Made by a program: the position numbers and the translations under genes
In this document: in pieces, positions 18,372 through 27,477 of the stretch
Numbering within the stretch: position 1 is the stretch's first letter
Layout: each line of letters opens with the position of its first letter
The notes under the pieces: generated by a model
Seen by the model: the letters and a program-made list of their open reading frames with translations, nothing else
Database searches by the model: none
What the model was told of the DNA's origin: nothing
NCBI GenBank assembly: GCA_022448265.1
Contig: JAKVCC010000008.1
Location: forward strand, 142,787 to 202,329
From: Pirellulales bacterium
Lineage (GTDB): Bacteria > Planctomycetota > Planctomycetia > Pirellulales > Lacipirellulaceae
Length of the DNA stretch: 59,543 bases
Reading direction: 5' to 3'

Positions 18372-19535
18372 GTGAAAACATATGCCATCTGGGCCCATCG
18401 TTCTGCAAACCGTGCCAAGCCTCAGCCCTGGAGAATGATGCTGTCGCTTTTGACAAGCCTCCCGCTTCTAGCTCCATCAGCAACCGGGGCAGAGCTCCAG
18501 GTGCTCAGCAATGCGATCAGCGACCAGCAGGTCGCCCAATTTGCTCGCCTAGCAATCGACAATATTCCTCGGGAGTTTCCCAACAAACCCTCGCACGTCA
18601 TGGTCGATGCCGCTTCAGTGCAGCGACCGCGTGAATTGCACCCCGTGTTCTTCGGTTGCTTCGATTGGCATTCGTCCGTGCATGGCCATTGGATGCTGGC
18701 GCGACTGGCCAAGGTGCGCCCAAACGCAAAAGTTGTCACCGAAATCTGCCAACTTCTCGACGAGCAACTTACCGCCGAAAAATTGGCGAAAGAAGCCGCC
18801 TATTTTGACACAAAATCCAACCGCAGCTTCGAACGCATGTACGGCTGGGCGTGGACACTACGTCTGGCGACAGAACTCCACACATGGGACGCCCCGGATG
18901 CCAGGCGCTGGGCGGCTAACCTCGCTCCCCTCGAACAGAGAATCGTCGCGCTCACCAAGGGCTACCTACCGCGACTCACTTATCCAATCCGCACGGGCGT
19001 CCATCCCGACACCGCCTTTGCGCTGAGCCAGGTACTCGACTATGCTCGGACCGTGAACGACGAGGACCTCACCAAGTTGGTGGTTCAGTACAGTCGTGAA
19101 AAATACCTCGACGATCGCGACTACCCTTCACGATTTGAGCCATCGGGCCAGGACTTTTTCTCACAGGCCTGGAATGAGGCAGACTTGATGCGACGCGTGA
19201 TGGGCCCCAAACGTTTCGCCCAGTGGTTGGACCAGTTCTTACCCGCTCTGGCAGACCCCAATTCGGACGCTGCCGTCTTGCTCAAACCGGCAGTGGTGTC
19301 CGATCCATCCGATCCAAAAATTGTTCATCTGGCCGGATTAAATCTTTCGCGAGCCTGGACCCAGCAAGGCGTGCTCAGCGCGCTACCCAACGACGACCCG
19401 CGCCGGCCAGCGATTGAGCAGTCGATCGCCGTTCACACCAAGGCGGGCCTCGACTACGTATTCAGCGGCCACTACGAGGGCGAACACTGGTTGGCAACAT
19501 TCGCCGTTTACCTCCTCACAGGCGCCGGCTATTAG
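18372..19535 (+). CDS. DUF2891 family secreted protein
   Basis: A 387-residue protein of the DUF2891 family, recognised by ELHPVFFGCFDWHSSVHGHWML (about 93-114), FERMYGWAW, the Tyr-Pro-rich RTGVHPDTAFAL segment and HYEGEHWLATFAVYLLTG at the C-terminus. The pattern resembles an alpha/alpha toroid, as in glycoside-degrading enzymes, but the biochemical function of the family is not known to me. An N-terminal hydrophobic segment (MMLSLLTSLPLLAPSATGAE) follows a basic stretch. If translation starts at the ATG at 18435, with GGAG just upstream, this is a clean signal peptide, so that start is a real alternative. Gene stands alone. Confidence 0.82.
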   Translation: MKTYAIWAHRSANRAKPQPWRMMLSLLTSLPLLAPSATGAELQVLSNAISDQQVAQFARLAIDNIPREFPNKPSHVMVDAASVQRPRELHPVFFGCFDWHSSVHGHWMLARLAKVRPNAKVVTEICQLLDEQLTAEKLAKEAAYFDTKSNRSFERMYGWAWTLRLATELHTWDAPDARRWAANLAPLEQRIVALTKGYLPRLTYPIRTGVHPDTAFALSQVLDYARTVNDEDLTKLVVQYSREKYLDDRDYPSRFEPSGQDFFSQAWNEADLMRRVMGPKRFAQWLDQFLPALADPNSDAAVLLKPAVVSDPSDPKIVHLAGLNLSRAWTQQGVLSALPNDDPRRPAIEQSIAVHTKAGLDYVFSGHYEGEHWLATFAVYLLTGAGY

Positions 19536-19590
19536 GGTTCACCGCAAACAGACTACGATTTTCATACTCGCTACAGCCGCAACTATAGGC

Positions 19591-19610
19591 CCAACGACCT
19601 GAGTCGTTGG
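19591..19610 (+). terminator. Hairpin after the DUF2891 gene
   Basis: CCAACGAC and GTCGTTGG form a perfect 8-bp stem with a four-base loop (CTGA), 55 bases after the DUF2891 stop. It is followed by CAAAAACTG rather than a T-run, so it may be a weak terminator or an RNA-stabilising 3' hairpin. Confidence 0.45.
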
Positions 19611-19716
19611 CAAAAACTGTTGTGGACAATTCCCGGCTGGCGAGTGGCCAGCGGCACACGACTTAAAACTGGCACAGCTACACTTCCGCAGGCGCCTGAC
19701 CGCGGCTCCGCTGGTG

Positions 19717-19771
19717 TCGCAACACCGGCGGGGCTAACGAGCTACCAACGATCCAATTGCAGCCTCGGGCG
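19717..19771. repeat. Dispersed repeat fragment, copy B
   Basis: TCGCAACACCGGCGG at 19717-19731 recurs exactly at 20357-20371, and the 27 bases at 19745-19771 recur with three mismatches at 16841-16867. The shared blocks in the same relative order suggest one eroded repeat family in this accessory stretch. Confidence 0.5.
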
Positions 19772-20051
19772 TTATCCAGCCAAGGGCCGTTTTCGCGGCA
19801 AAAAGCGCGGTTGGCGCGTGCTGTTGCAGGATTTCTGTACGTTAAACCTTTGCACCCCCCCAGGCGCTTATGTACGCTTAGTTCAGTTCCAACCTTTTGA
19901 CGAACTAGCAAGCGAAGCCACAATTTGTGCCGGTTGCCGAAGCGGTGGACCCAGCGACATAATCCTGGAACAATTTTTCAGGGATAGTATTAATCACGCA
20001 GACAAAACATGGTGGCGGGGCAAGTAAGCTTTTGACTAGGAGAGCAGATCA

Positions 20052-20303
20052 ATGACCAGGCAAGATCTTCGCCGGGCCCTGGGTTGGTGTACGGTGATCA
20101 ACTTCGGGTTCGTGATGTTGTGGTTCTGCGGGTTCCTGGTGGCCCATGACTTTGTCTACCAAGTCCACAGCTCGATGTTTCCGGGGCTGTCACCGGAACG
20201 CTTCGATGAGCTTCACTACCAGCTTATTGGCTTTTATAAGCTGAGCGTCTTTCTGTTGAACCTGGTTCCGTACATTGCGCTGAGGATTATTGGCCGATCG
20301 TGA
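20052..20303 (+). CDS. Small two-helix membrane protein, DUF6868-like
   Basis: An 83-residue membrane protein with two predicted helices (about 12-32 and 60-80) and a short loop containing SMFPGLSPERFDELHYQLIG. I believe it belongs to the small DUF6868 family of unknown function; this is recall and not tested. AGGAG precedes the ATG by about nine bases. Its TGA stop overlaps a GTG (GTGA) that opens the next small frame, so it may lead a tiny operon of coupled ORFs. Confidence 0.75.
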   Translation: MTRQDLRRALGWCTVINFGFVMLWFCGFLVAHDFVYQVHSSMFPGLSPERFDELHYQLIGFYKLSVFLLNLVPYIALRIIGRS

Positions 20304-20503
20304 AGCACTTTTTCCTTCTCACACTCCTGGCTTCCACCAGTTGCTCTGGTCTCGGTTCGCAACACCGGCGGCCGAAGGGCACTGCCACGTACGCCCCGCC
20401 GCGGCGGGGGCCGAGATTGACTTGCAGGCGTTTGCCTCGATCCAAGACGGCGGCGGCAAACCAAGGTTTGGAGAAGGTGGTGGCGATGCTGAAGAGCCGC
20501 TAA
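20300..20503 (+). CDS. Possible small lipoprotein-like ORF
   Basis: A 67-residue frame that starts with GTG inside the stop of the upstream membrane protein (GTGA). Its first 16 residues look like a secretion signal ending in Cys (MKHFFLLTLLASTSC), a loose lipobox. From residue 20 on it contains the dispersed repeat 20357-20371 and turns Arg/Pro-rich, then ends in a natural-looking LEKVVAMLKSR. It could be a real small protein, or a gene damaged by the repeat. The next ORF starts immediately at its stop (TAA then ATG). Confidence 0.35.
   Translation: MKHFFLLTLLASTSCSGLGSQHRRPKGTATYAPPRRGPRLTCRRLPRSKTAAANQGLEKVVAMLKSR
20357..20371. repeat. Dispersed repeat fragment, copy C
   Basis: Fifteen bases, TCGCAACACCGGCGG, identical to 19717-19731. 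It lies inside the small ORF at 20300-20503. Confidence 0.4.
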
Positions 20504-20635
20504 ATGCCTCCCACTAGCGGCGAACAACCCAGCGAAGGCGAGCACTCGCAACTTGAGAACTGGGTGCATTCGTTTCTGATGGCCGAAGCGCGCCTCGGCG
20601 GGCGACCCCAGCCCAGTCGTGTTGCAGCAGCTTAA
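20504..20635 (+). CDS. Very small hydrophilic ORF
   Basis: A 43-residue frame whose ATG directly follows the TAA of the preceding small ORF. The translation is hydrophilic with a helical core (SQLENWVHSFLMAEARLGG) and ends PQPSRVAAA. Composition is protein-like rather than shadow-like. With its two upstream neighbours it forms a chain of abutting frames, so either three coupled microproteins exist or the last two are one gene split by a frameshift. The function is unknown. Confidence 0.4.
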   Translation: MPPTSGEQPSEGEHSQLENWVHSFLMAEARLGGRPQPSRVAAA

Positions 20636-20660
20636 TTGAAACAAGTAGAGCACACCAAAG

Positions 20661-20733
20661 TGGAGGATACCGGGCTCGAACCGGTGACCTTTTGGCTGCC
20701 AGCCAAACGCTCTCCCAACTGAGCTAATCCCCC
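20661..20733 (-). tRNA. tRNA-Ala (anticodon GGC)
   Basis: A 73-base cloverleaf read leftward: acceptor GGGGGAT pairs with ATCCTCC (one G-U), D-arm TAGCTCAGTTGGGAGAGC, anticodon stem TTTGG/CCAAA with loop CTGGCAG giving anticodon GGC, T-arm with GGTTCGAGCC. The discriminator base is A and no CCA is encoded. Confidence 0.95.
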
Positions 20734-20975
20734 GAAAGAATGCCTCGTGCGCGAAACAGGTTAAACCGGTCTGTTCACTGGCACGGCAAGCTGGAAAACT
20801 ATCAAGCTCCTCGGTGGTTGTCAACACGAGACGGTGCCTTCAGGCTCATCAATCCAGTCGTAACCAATACTATTGCAACCCATCTTGTCGCACCTCGATC
20901 TAGTCGATACTCAACCTGCCTAGATGAAAATCAACCTACCTCGACACCAACATCTACAGCCCTGCCGACTCTTTA

Positions 20976-22001
20976 ATGGCCCAAATCCCCCCCCGAAAAA
21001 CACTCCTGGTTACAGCCTTGAAGCTGCTTGTGGTCTTTGGCATCGTCGGCTATTTGCTGATGCAGATTCAGAAAGCAGATGGCTTTGCTCGGCTAGTCAG
21101 TGAGCCAAAGCATTGGGTGTATTTGCTGGCCACACAAACAATGGTACTCTCGGCCTTTGCATGTAGCTTTGTCCGCTGGTTCTTACTGGTGCGCGGCCTG
21201 CAACTGGATTTCCGCATTCAAGACGCGTTTCGGCTCGGATCACTCGGTTTTTTGCTGAATCAAGTAACGCCCGGGAGTGTCGGCGGCGATCTGTTCAAAG
21301 CGGTTTTTATTGCCAAAGAGCAACCCGGAAAACGAACCGAAGCGGTGGCGACCGTGCTGATCGATCGCGCGATCGGACTCTACGCGATGCTCGTCATTGC
21401 TAGCCTGGCAATGAGCTTTGCCGATTATGGAGGCGTTCCTTCGGCCACCATACGCACAATTCAATTCGTTGTTTGGATCGCTTTGGCAGCAGGAACTGTG
21501 ATCCTGCTAGTCGTACTTAGCCCGCTGACAACTGCACCTACCACCCGCCGCCTAGTGAAGTACATACCGCTGGCAGATTCTACGTGCACACGGCTGATCG
21601 ATAGCTTGGTCGTCTATCGCGATCGTCGGGGCTTTATACTAGGAGCTTTTTTTCTGGCCCTGGTCACCCATAGCCTTTTGGTAACTTCGTTCTGGTGTAT
21701 CGGCCAAGGTCTCCCAGTTGGTCGCCTCACGTTTTTGCAAAACACTTCTATCGTACCGATTGCGCTGGTCACCGGCGCCGTACCGGGGATGCCCGGGGGA
21801 TTGGGCGTCATGGAAGGCGCGCTGGCCTATCTCTACACGACCGTCGACGCCGCCCAATCCGACGGTGCCATTGTCGCTTTTACCTACCGCGCCATGACTT
21901 ACGTGGTAGCAGCCATTGGCGCCTGTTACTACTTCACGGCCCGCAAGAAGGTCGAGAGCATGATGCACGACGCAGAATCACTGGCCGACACCATGGCCTA
22001 A
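20976..22001 (+). CDS. Lysylphosphatidylglycerol synthase TM-like flippase-domain protein
   Basis: A 341-residue polytopic membrane protein of the LPG synthase TM region/UPF0104 family. Diagnostic stretches are the N-terminal helix (LLVVFGIVGYLLMQI), FRLGSLGFLLNQVTPGSVGGD (about 88-108), AVATVLIDRAIGLY and the glycine-rich segment TGAVPGMPGGLGVMEGALA (near 270). Members are membrane flippase-like proteins, some acting in lipid or isoprenoid-linked sugar transport; the substrate here is unknown. It lacks the C-terminal synthase domain of MprF. A 7-bp inverted repeat follows at 22055-22072. Confidence 0.88.
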   Translation: MAQIPPRKTLLVTALKLLVVFGIVGYLLMQIQKADGFARLVSEPKHWVYLLATQTMVLSAFACSFVRWFLLVRGLQLDFRIQDAFRLGSLGFLLNQVTPGSVGGDLFKAVFIAKEQPGKRTEAVATVLIDRAIGLYAMLVIASLAMSFADYGGVPSATIRTIQFVVWIALAAGTVILLVVLSPLTTAPTTRRLVKYIPLADSTCTRLIDSLVVYRDRRGFILGAFFLALVTHSLLVTSFWCIGQGLPVGRLTFLQNTSIVPIALVTGAVPGMPGGLGVMEGALAYLYTTVDAAQSDGAIVAFTYRAMTYVVAAIGACYYFTARKKVESMMHDAESLADTMA

Positions 22002-22377
22002 GAAAAACTCCCGGAAATCGGCAGGATGCGGGGCCACCAGAAAAAATCGGCTTTTGACTCGAATCCGAGTCATCGTCCGCGAGTCGTTCTTTACTTCGTG
22101 ATCGCCATCCTGCGGCGTGCAGTTCAAAGAACTCCACGGGGAATCGCTTTCCAAAAGCAGTTTGGCGTGAAGGCCATGTGGCTATCTTCGGCCGCACAAA
22201 GCCCATGGTCAGAAGATACCTGCGGCAAGGCTATCTCATCCGCTATAATCGGCTTGACCGGCCCAAGCGAGGGAGCACAATGGCGCGGGAAAAGTCTCGC
22301 CGGGCCACATACGACACCCCATTTAGCTGCGCGTCCTGCTCTTAATTCGAAATGGCTTAAATCAGGCTGGCCCTACC
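22002..22377. other. Intergenic region before dihydropyrimidinase
   Basis: About 375 bases. Apart from the hairpin at 22055-22072 I see no gene, promoter or repeat. Open frames through it are chance continuations. Confidence 0.45.
22055..22072 (+). terminator. Hairpin after the flippase-like gene
   Basis: TGACTCG and CGAGTCA make a perfect 7-bp stem around AATC, 54 bases after the stop. There is no T-tract downstream on this strand, so it is only a possible terminator. Confidence 0.3.
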
Positions 22378-23757
22378 ATGGCACTCCTAATCAAAAACGG
22401 ACGCATCGTCACCGCGCACGATATCTTTGTCGGGGATATTCTTTGTGAAGGTGAAGTCATCACCCAAATCGCCCCCAGCGTTGTCGCGCCCGAGGGGGCG
22501 GATGTCATCGATGCTGCCGACAAATTTGTCTTTCCCGGCTTCATCGACCCCCACGTCCATATCACTCTTCCATTTATGGGAACGTTTGCCAAAGATACCT
22601 ACGAGTCGGCCAGCCGGGCCGCTTTGGTTGGGGGCACTACATCACTCATCGAAATGTGCTGCCCTAGTCGGGAAGAGCAACCTCTGGAAGCTTTTGAACT
22701 CTGGAAATCCAAAACAGACCAATCGGCTTGTGACTATTCGTTTCATATGGGGGTCACGCGTTTCGACGAATCTACTCCGGACCAACTGCGCGAAATTGTC
22801 AACCAAGGTATCGCGTCATTTAAGGTCTTCTTGGCTTACAAGGGAGCCTTCGGCATCAGCGATCAGGAGCTGTTTGACACCCTATCGCTGGCAAAAGAAT
22901 TGGGAGTGATTGTCACGGCCCATTGCGAAAATGAAACGCTGGTGGCGGCATTACAGAGCCGGTTGTTGGCAGCAGGGAAGACAGGACCTGAATGGCACGA
23001 GCCCTCCCGGCCGCCGCTGGTCGAAGCCAGCGGCGTGCATCACTTGATGACCTTTGCCGAAGTGACGGGAGCCCATGTCTACTGCGTGCACACGTCATGC
23101 CGTGAATCGCTCGAAGTCGTCCAAGCGGCGCAACTCCGCGGCGTAAACGCATGGGTGGAAACCGTGATTCCACATCTCACACTGGATAAGACCCATGCCG
23201 AGCTGCCAGATTTCGAGGGTTCCAAGTACGTGATGTCTCCGCCACTCCGCGACAAAAAACAACAAGCCGCGCTGTGGGCGGGGCTCCGCTCGCGGCTGAT
23301 TAGCACGGTCGCCACAGACCACGCGCCCTTCGACTTCGCCAGGCAAAAAGAAATGGGTGGTGACGATTTCACAAAAATCCCTAACGGAATTCCGTCGATC
23401 GAGGAACGCGTGCGGTTGCTCTACACCTACGGGGTTGGTCGAGGCCATATCGATTTGCCGACACTCGTCGATTGTGCCAGTACGCAGGCAGCTAAGCTAT
23501 TTGGGCTCTACCCTCGCAAAGGCACTATTGGAATTGGTAGCGATGCCGATCTGGTCGTTTACGACCCTCAATACCGGGGCAAGATCTCGTCCCAATCCCA
23601 GGAAATGGCAGTCGACTACAGTGCCTTCGAGGGCTGGGAAGTCGAAGGACGCCCGACGGTCGTTACGGTCCGGGGCGCGGTGCAAGTGGTCGACGGCCAG
23701 TTTGTGGGCACACTCGGACACGGGCAACTCCTCACTCGGATGCCAACCCACTTTTAG
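22378..23757 (+). CDS. hydA: Dihydropyrimidinase / D-hydantoinase
   Basis: Cyclic amidohydrolase that opens 5,6-dihydrouracil or dihydrothymine (or 5-substituted hydantoins) to N-carbamoyl-beta-amino acids; binuclear metal centre, cytosolic. The 459 residues are the usual family length. Metal site residues are visible: His59 and His61 in DPHVHI, Lys149 in SFKVFLAYKG (carboxylated in the family), His in TAHCEN and in VHTS, and Asp314 in ATDHAPFD. The C-terminal beta domain carries KGTIGIGSDADLVVYDP. Start at the ATG at 22378. It stands apart from the permease/aminotransferase genes at 54-57 kb, with which it could share a pathway. Dihydropyrimidinase and hydantoinase activities cannot be separated from sequence. 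Confidence 0.92.
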   Translation: MALLIKNGRIVTAHDIFVGDILCEGEVITQIAPSVVAPEGADVIDAADKFVFPGFIDPHVHITLPFMGTFAKDTYESASRAALVGGTTSLIEMCCPSREEQPLEAFELWKSKTDQSACDYSFHMGVTRFDESTPDQLREIVNQGIASFKVFLAYKGAFGISDQELFDTLSLAKELGVIVTAHCENETLVAALQSRLLAAGKTGPEWHEPSRPPLVEASGVHHLMTFAEVTGAHVYCVHTSCRESLEVVQAAQLRGVNAWVETVIPHLTLDKTHAELPDFEGSKYVMSPPLRDKKQQAALWAGLRSRLISTVATDHAPFDFARQKEMGGDDFTKIPNGIPSIEERVRLLYTYGVGRGHIDLPTLVDCASTQAAKLFGLYPRKGTIGIGSDADLVVYDPQYRGKISSQSQEMAVDYSAFEGWEVEGRPTVVTVRGAVQVVDGQFVGTLGHGQLLTRMPTHF

Positions 23758-23832
23758 AAGTTTCGAGTTGCCACGCGCCAGTTGCCTTTGGCTGGAACGA
23801 CGCGCGCATCGTGCCTGACTGCTCGCACCTAC

Positions 23833-24825
23833 CTAGACTTCGACTAGCGCACGTTCGATCTCTTGCAGCTCTTCAGCTTCAAAACTGGTCTTCTCCAGGC
23901 ACCCGAGGTTTTGTTCCAATTGCTTCACACTACTTGCGCCAATCAGGACCGATGTGATCCGCTTGTCCTTGAGAATCCAGGACAAGGCCATCTGCGCAAG
24001 CGTCTGACCCCGCTGCTGGGCAATGGCATTAAGGCGCCCTGCGCGCCCCCGATGGGCCTGGTCAACGCTATCGCGAGACAGGCACCCATGGGCCTTCGCG
24101 GCGCGCGAGTCGGCCGGAATGCCGGCCAAGTACCTGTCGGTAAGCAGTCCCTGCGCCAACGGCGAAAACGGTATGCAGCCCACACCCTCGTCCGCCAGCG
24201 TATCGAGCAGGTCATCTTCCACCCAACGCTCTAGAAGCGAGTACTTGGGCTGGTGAATCAAACAGGGCGAGCCCAGGTCGCGGAGAATCTGGCACGCTTC
24301 ACGTGTGATGGCCGCCGGATAGTTGGAGATACCCACGTAGGTTGCTTTGCCTTGGGCAACTGCGCTGGCCAAGGCCCCCATCGTCTCGGCCAGTGGGGTC
24401 TTGGGGTCCGGACGATGGGAATAAAAAATGTCGACGTAGTCGAGCCCCATGCGGTCGAGGCTCTGGTCGAGGCTGGCCAGCAGATACTTACGCGAACCCC
24501 AATCTCCGTAGGGACCGTCCCACATCGTATAGCCCGCTTTGCTGGAGATTACCAACTCATCGCGATGCAAGGCCAGGTCCTGCCGCAGCAGCGTGCCCAT
24601 CGTTTCTTCTGCCGATCCGGGCGGCGGACCGTAATTATTGGCCAGGTCAAAATGGGTAACGCCCAGGTCGAAGGCTCGCAGCGCAATCCCCCGCGCCGTC
24701 TCGAAACTATCCACGCCGCCAAAATTATGCCACAGCCCAAGCGACACACCCGGGAGTTGGAGTCCACTGCGCCCACACCGATTGTAGGTCATTTTTTCGT
24801 AGCGTTGGGCAGCAGGCTGATGCAT
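23833..24825 (-). CDS. gpr: Aldo-keto reductase, YghZ/Gpr type
   Basis: NADPH-dependent aldo-keto reductase of the AKR14/YghZ group, which reduces L-glyceraldehyde 3-phosphate and methylglyoxal. The 330-residue protein matches that subgroup closely: MTYNRCGRSGLQLPGVSLGL near the start, THFDLANNYGPPPGSAEE (catalytic Asp and Tyr), the catalytic Lys in VISSKAGY, YVDIFYSHR with the His, PFSPLAQGLLTDRYL, and SVLIGASSVKQLEQN for NADP binding. It starts at the first ATG, since YghZ also carries a dozen residues before its equivalent Met. It is convergent with the dihydropyrimidinase and has no evident operon partner. Confidence 0.92.
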   Translation of the reverse strand: MHQPAAQRYEKMTYNRCGRSGLQLPGVSLGLWHNFGGVDSFETARGIALRAFDLGVTHFDLANNYGPPPGSAEETMGTLLRQDLALHRDELVISSKAGYTMWDGPYGDWGSRKYLLASLDQSLDRMGLDYVDIFYSHRPDPKTPLAETMGALASAVAQGKATYVGISNYPAAITREACQILRDLGSPCLIHQPKYSLLERWVEDDLLDTLADEGVGCIPFSPLAQGLLTDRYLAGIPADSRAAKAHGCLSRDSVDQAHRGRAGRLNAIAQQRGQTLAQMALSWILKDKRITSVLIGASSVKQLEQNLGCLEKTSFEAEELQEIERALVEV

Positions 24826-24953
24826 GGGGCGGTCTCATCGAAACGTCAGGAATACGCAATACTCTAGCAGGCTCTCAAGAAACTCAACAGCCAGCTTACA
24901 TTTTGCTCGGCAATTCCAGTCCTGCTGCCTGGACCCCAGGTACAGGCCCTCGG

Positions 24954-24990
24954 CAAAAAAAATAGCGACCCCTCGTAGGACAAGGGTCGT
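24954..24990 (-). terminator. Rho-independent terminator after the TSUP gene
   Basis: Read leftward, CGACCC and GGGTCG (24966-24971 with 24984-24989) form a stem, followed at once by TATTTTTTTT. It lies 55 bases beyond the TSUP exporter stop and has all the parts of a canonical intrinsic terminator. Confidence 0.8.
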
Positions 24991-25044
24991 CGTTTGTCTC
25001 GTCACAGATTCCCCTCTCCCCAATTCGACACGCGCCAACCTGGA

Positions 25045-25806
25045 CTACCCAAACGCGGGCCCGACGATCGCAGCGATGGCAACCAGTAAGATCAACGCAT
25101 AGGTAATGCGCCGAAACAGGATTTTCGAGAGTCGGTGCCCCAGGTGCAGCCCCAACCACAGGCCGGCCAAAACAACCGGCATTACCAGCAGCGCAGTCGC
25201 GGCGGCGGGGAAAATCTTTTCGCCATGCTCAATCCAATAGGAAATGGCGGCCACCGGCATCGCCACCGCAGAACAAAAAAACAAAAATGCGCGGCTTTTG
25301 TTGGCCGACCAGCTTACCGCATTGACATACAAAACCATCGGCGCGCCTCCAATCGTGGCAAATCCCAACAAAATACCAGATGAGGAAAACGCGGCCAATT
25401 GCCAGTGGATCGGCAAGATGTCGCGGGGCACGACACGCAAACCCCACAATAGGCAGACCAATGTAATAAGAATCGCACCAATAAGCTGCTTGGCTTGTGC
25501 GGGATCAAAATGAAGATCTGCCACATACGCGAGATACGCGCCGAATGGGATCGCTAGCAACCGGACCGTCACCGGCACTACCAATTCCATCGGATCCAAG
25601 TGCGACCAAAGTTTCCAGGCCCCGGTGGCGTTCTGTGCACCGCTAGAAACTAAGTTGATCGTCGCCGCCTCGGGAATCGAAAATCCGCAGATCACCAACA
25701 GAGGTACGCCGAGCAATCCCGAGCCGAACCCAACGGCCCCTTGCACCAGGCTGCCGAAAAACATGATCAACCCGACCAAGGTGATCTCGGAAGGTGTAAT
25801 GATCAT
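25045..25806 (-). CDS. TauE/SafE (TSUP) family membrane transporter
   Basis: A 253-residue inner-membrane protein of the TSUP family, whose members export sulfite, sulfoacetate or related organosulfur anions. About eight helices are visible. The N-terminal repeat carries FFGSLVQGAVGFGSGLLGVPLL (about 17-38), the family hallmark, and the second half has LLGFATIGGAPMVLYVNAV. Its ATG overlaps the stop of the upstream DNA-binding-like gene (ATGA), so the two are co-translated. An intrinsic terminator follows. The transported anion cannot be predicted. Confidence 0.88.
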   Translation of the reverse strand: MIITPSEITLVGLIMFFGSLVQGAVGFGSGLLGVPLLVICGFSIPEAATINLVSSGAQNATGAWKLWSHLDPMELVVPVTVRLLAIPFGAYLAYVADLHFDPAQAKQLIGAILITLVCLLWGLRVVPRDILPIHWQLAAFSSSGILLGFATIGGAPMVLYVNAVSWSANKSRAFLFFCSAVAMPVAAISYWIEHGEKIFPAAATALLVMPVVLAGLWLGLHLGHRLSKILFRRITYALILLVAIAAIVGPAFG

Positions 25807-26252
25807 TTGCGGGTGGACTTCACAACTTCTCGCACCTTCTGGCGCAACTCATCACTATTCCAACCGTGACGTTCGGCCGCAGCCAACATGCGCCGCTGCT
25901 GAGTATGTGGCAGGCGGGCCACCGCGGCGTGGGCCGACCAGGAAAGGGCTGGTCGACGGTTCTGGGCCGGCACCCGACGGGCGACTGATGCGTAGCGACT
26001 CACCATCTCGGTGGAGAGGGTGTGGCCGCACACTTCGGCAAATTCCTCGCCGTAGAGGTCTTCCCCCTTGTTAATCATATCGCCAATCCACCAAGGGCTG
26101 GCCCGCTGGCACCAGAGGGCGAATTGCAATGGCCCTTGCCAGTCGCCCAATGGAGGCCGGCCCTGGATTGTGACGTTGGCCGGGCGAAACCGAAACGACC
26201 CTAACTCCATTTTGGGTTCTTGCACGGACATAGCAATGATCTTGATGGGCAT
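25803..26252 (-). CDS. Putative DNA-binding protein coupled to TSUP gene
   Basis: About 149 residues if started at the ATG at 26252; ATG codons at 26231 and 26357 are alternatives and none has a good ribosome binding site. The middle reads WWIGDMINKGEDLYGEEFAEV and the end SWSAHAAVARLP ... RRMLAAAERHGWNSDELRQKV. This two-part pattern resembles regulators found on actinobacterial and phage-like elements (LmbU-like or ParB-like helix-turn-helix proteins), as far as I recall. It is rich in Trp and Arg, with no membrane segment. Stop and TSUP start overlap by four bases, so it may control or sense the same substrate. The function is inferred only. Confidence 0.65.
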   Translation of the reverse strand: MPIKIIAMSVQEPKMELGSFRFRPANVTIQGRPPLGDWQGPLQFALWCQRASPWWIGDMINKGEDLYGEEFAEVCGHTLSTEMVSRYASVARRVPAQNRRPALSWSAHAAVARLPHTQQRRMLAAAERHGWNSDELRQKVREVVKSTRK

Positions 26253-26372
26253 GTTAGAATGTAAAGGTGAAGAGGAGAACCTTGGCGAAACCTGCCGATC
26301 GCCAATCTTCCACCCTGCTTCGCTGAGGCCACCAACGACGGGGCTCACGTCTTGCAATCATTTTACAGGTAG

Positions 26373-27470
<1,098 letters not shown>

Positions 27471-27477
27471 AACCATC

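Larger units (their letters stand above)
19536..20051. other. Intergenic region with hairpin and repeat remnant
   Basis: About 515 bases. It holds the hairpin at 19591-19610 and repeat copy B at 19717-19771. A 135-codon rightward frame crosses it but is Arg/Pro/Cys-rich, lacks a ribosome binding site and is probably chance. Confidence 0.5.

Noticed and set aside
19620-20027. A 135-codon rightward frame after DUF2891
   Set aside because: It crosses the repeat fragment, has no ribosome binding site and no recognisable fold.
20234-20827. A 197-codon leftward frame
   Set aside because: It runs straight through tRNA-Ala and has repetitive Arg/Ser/Pro content.
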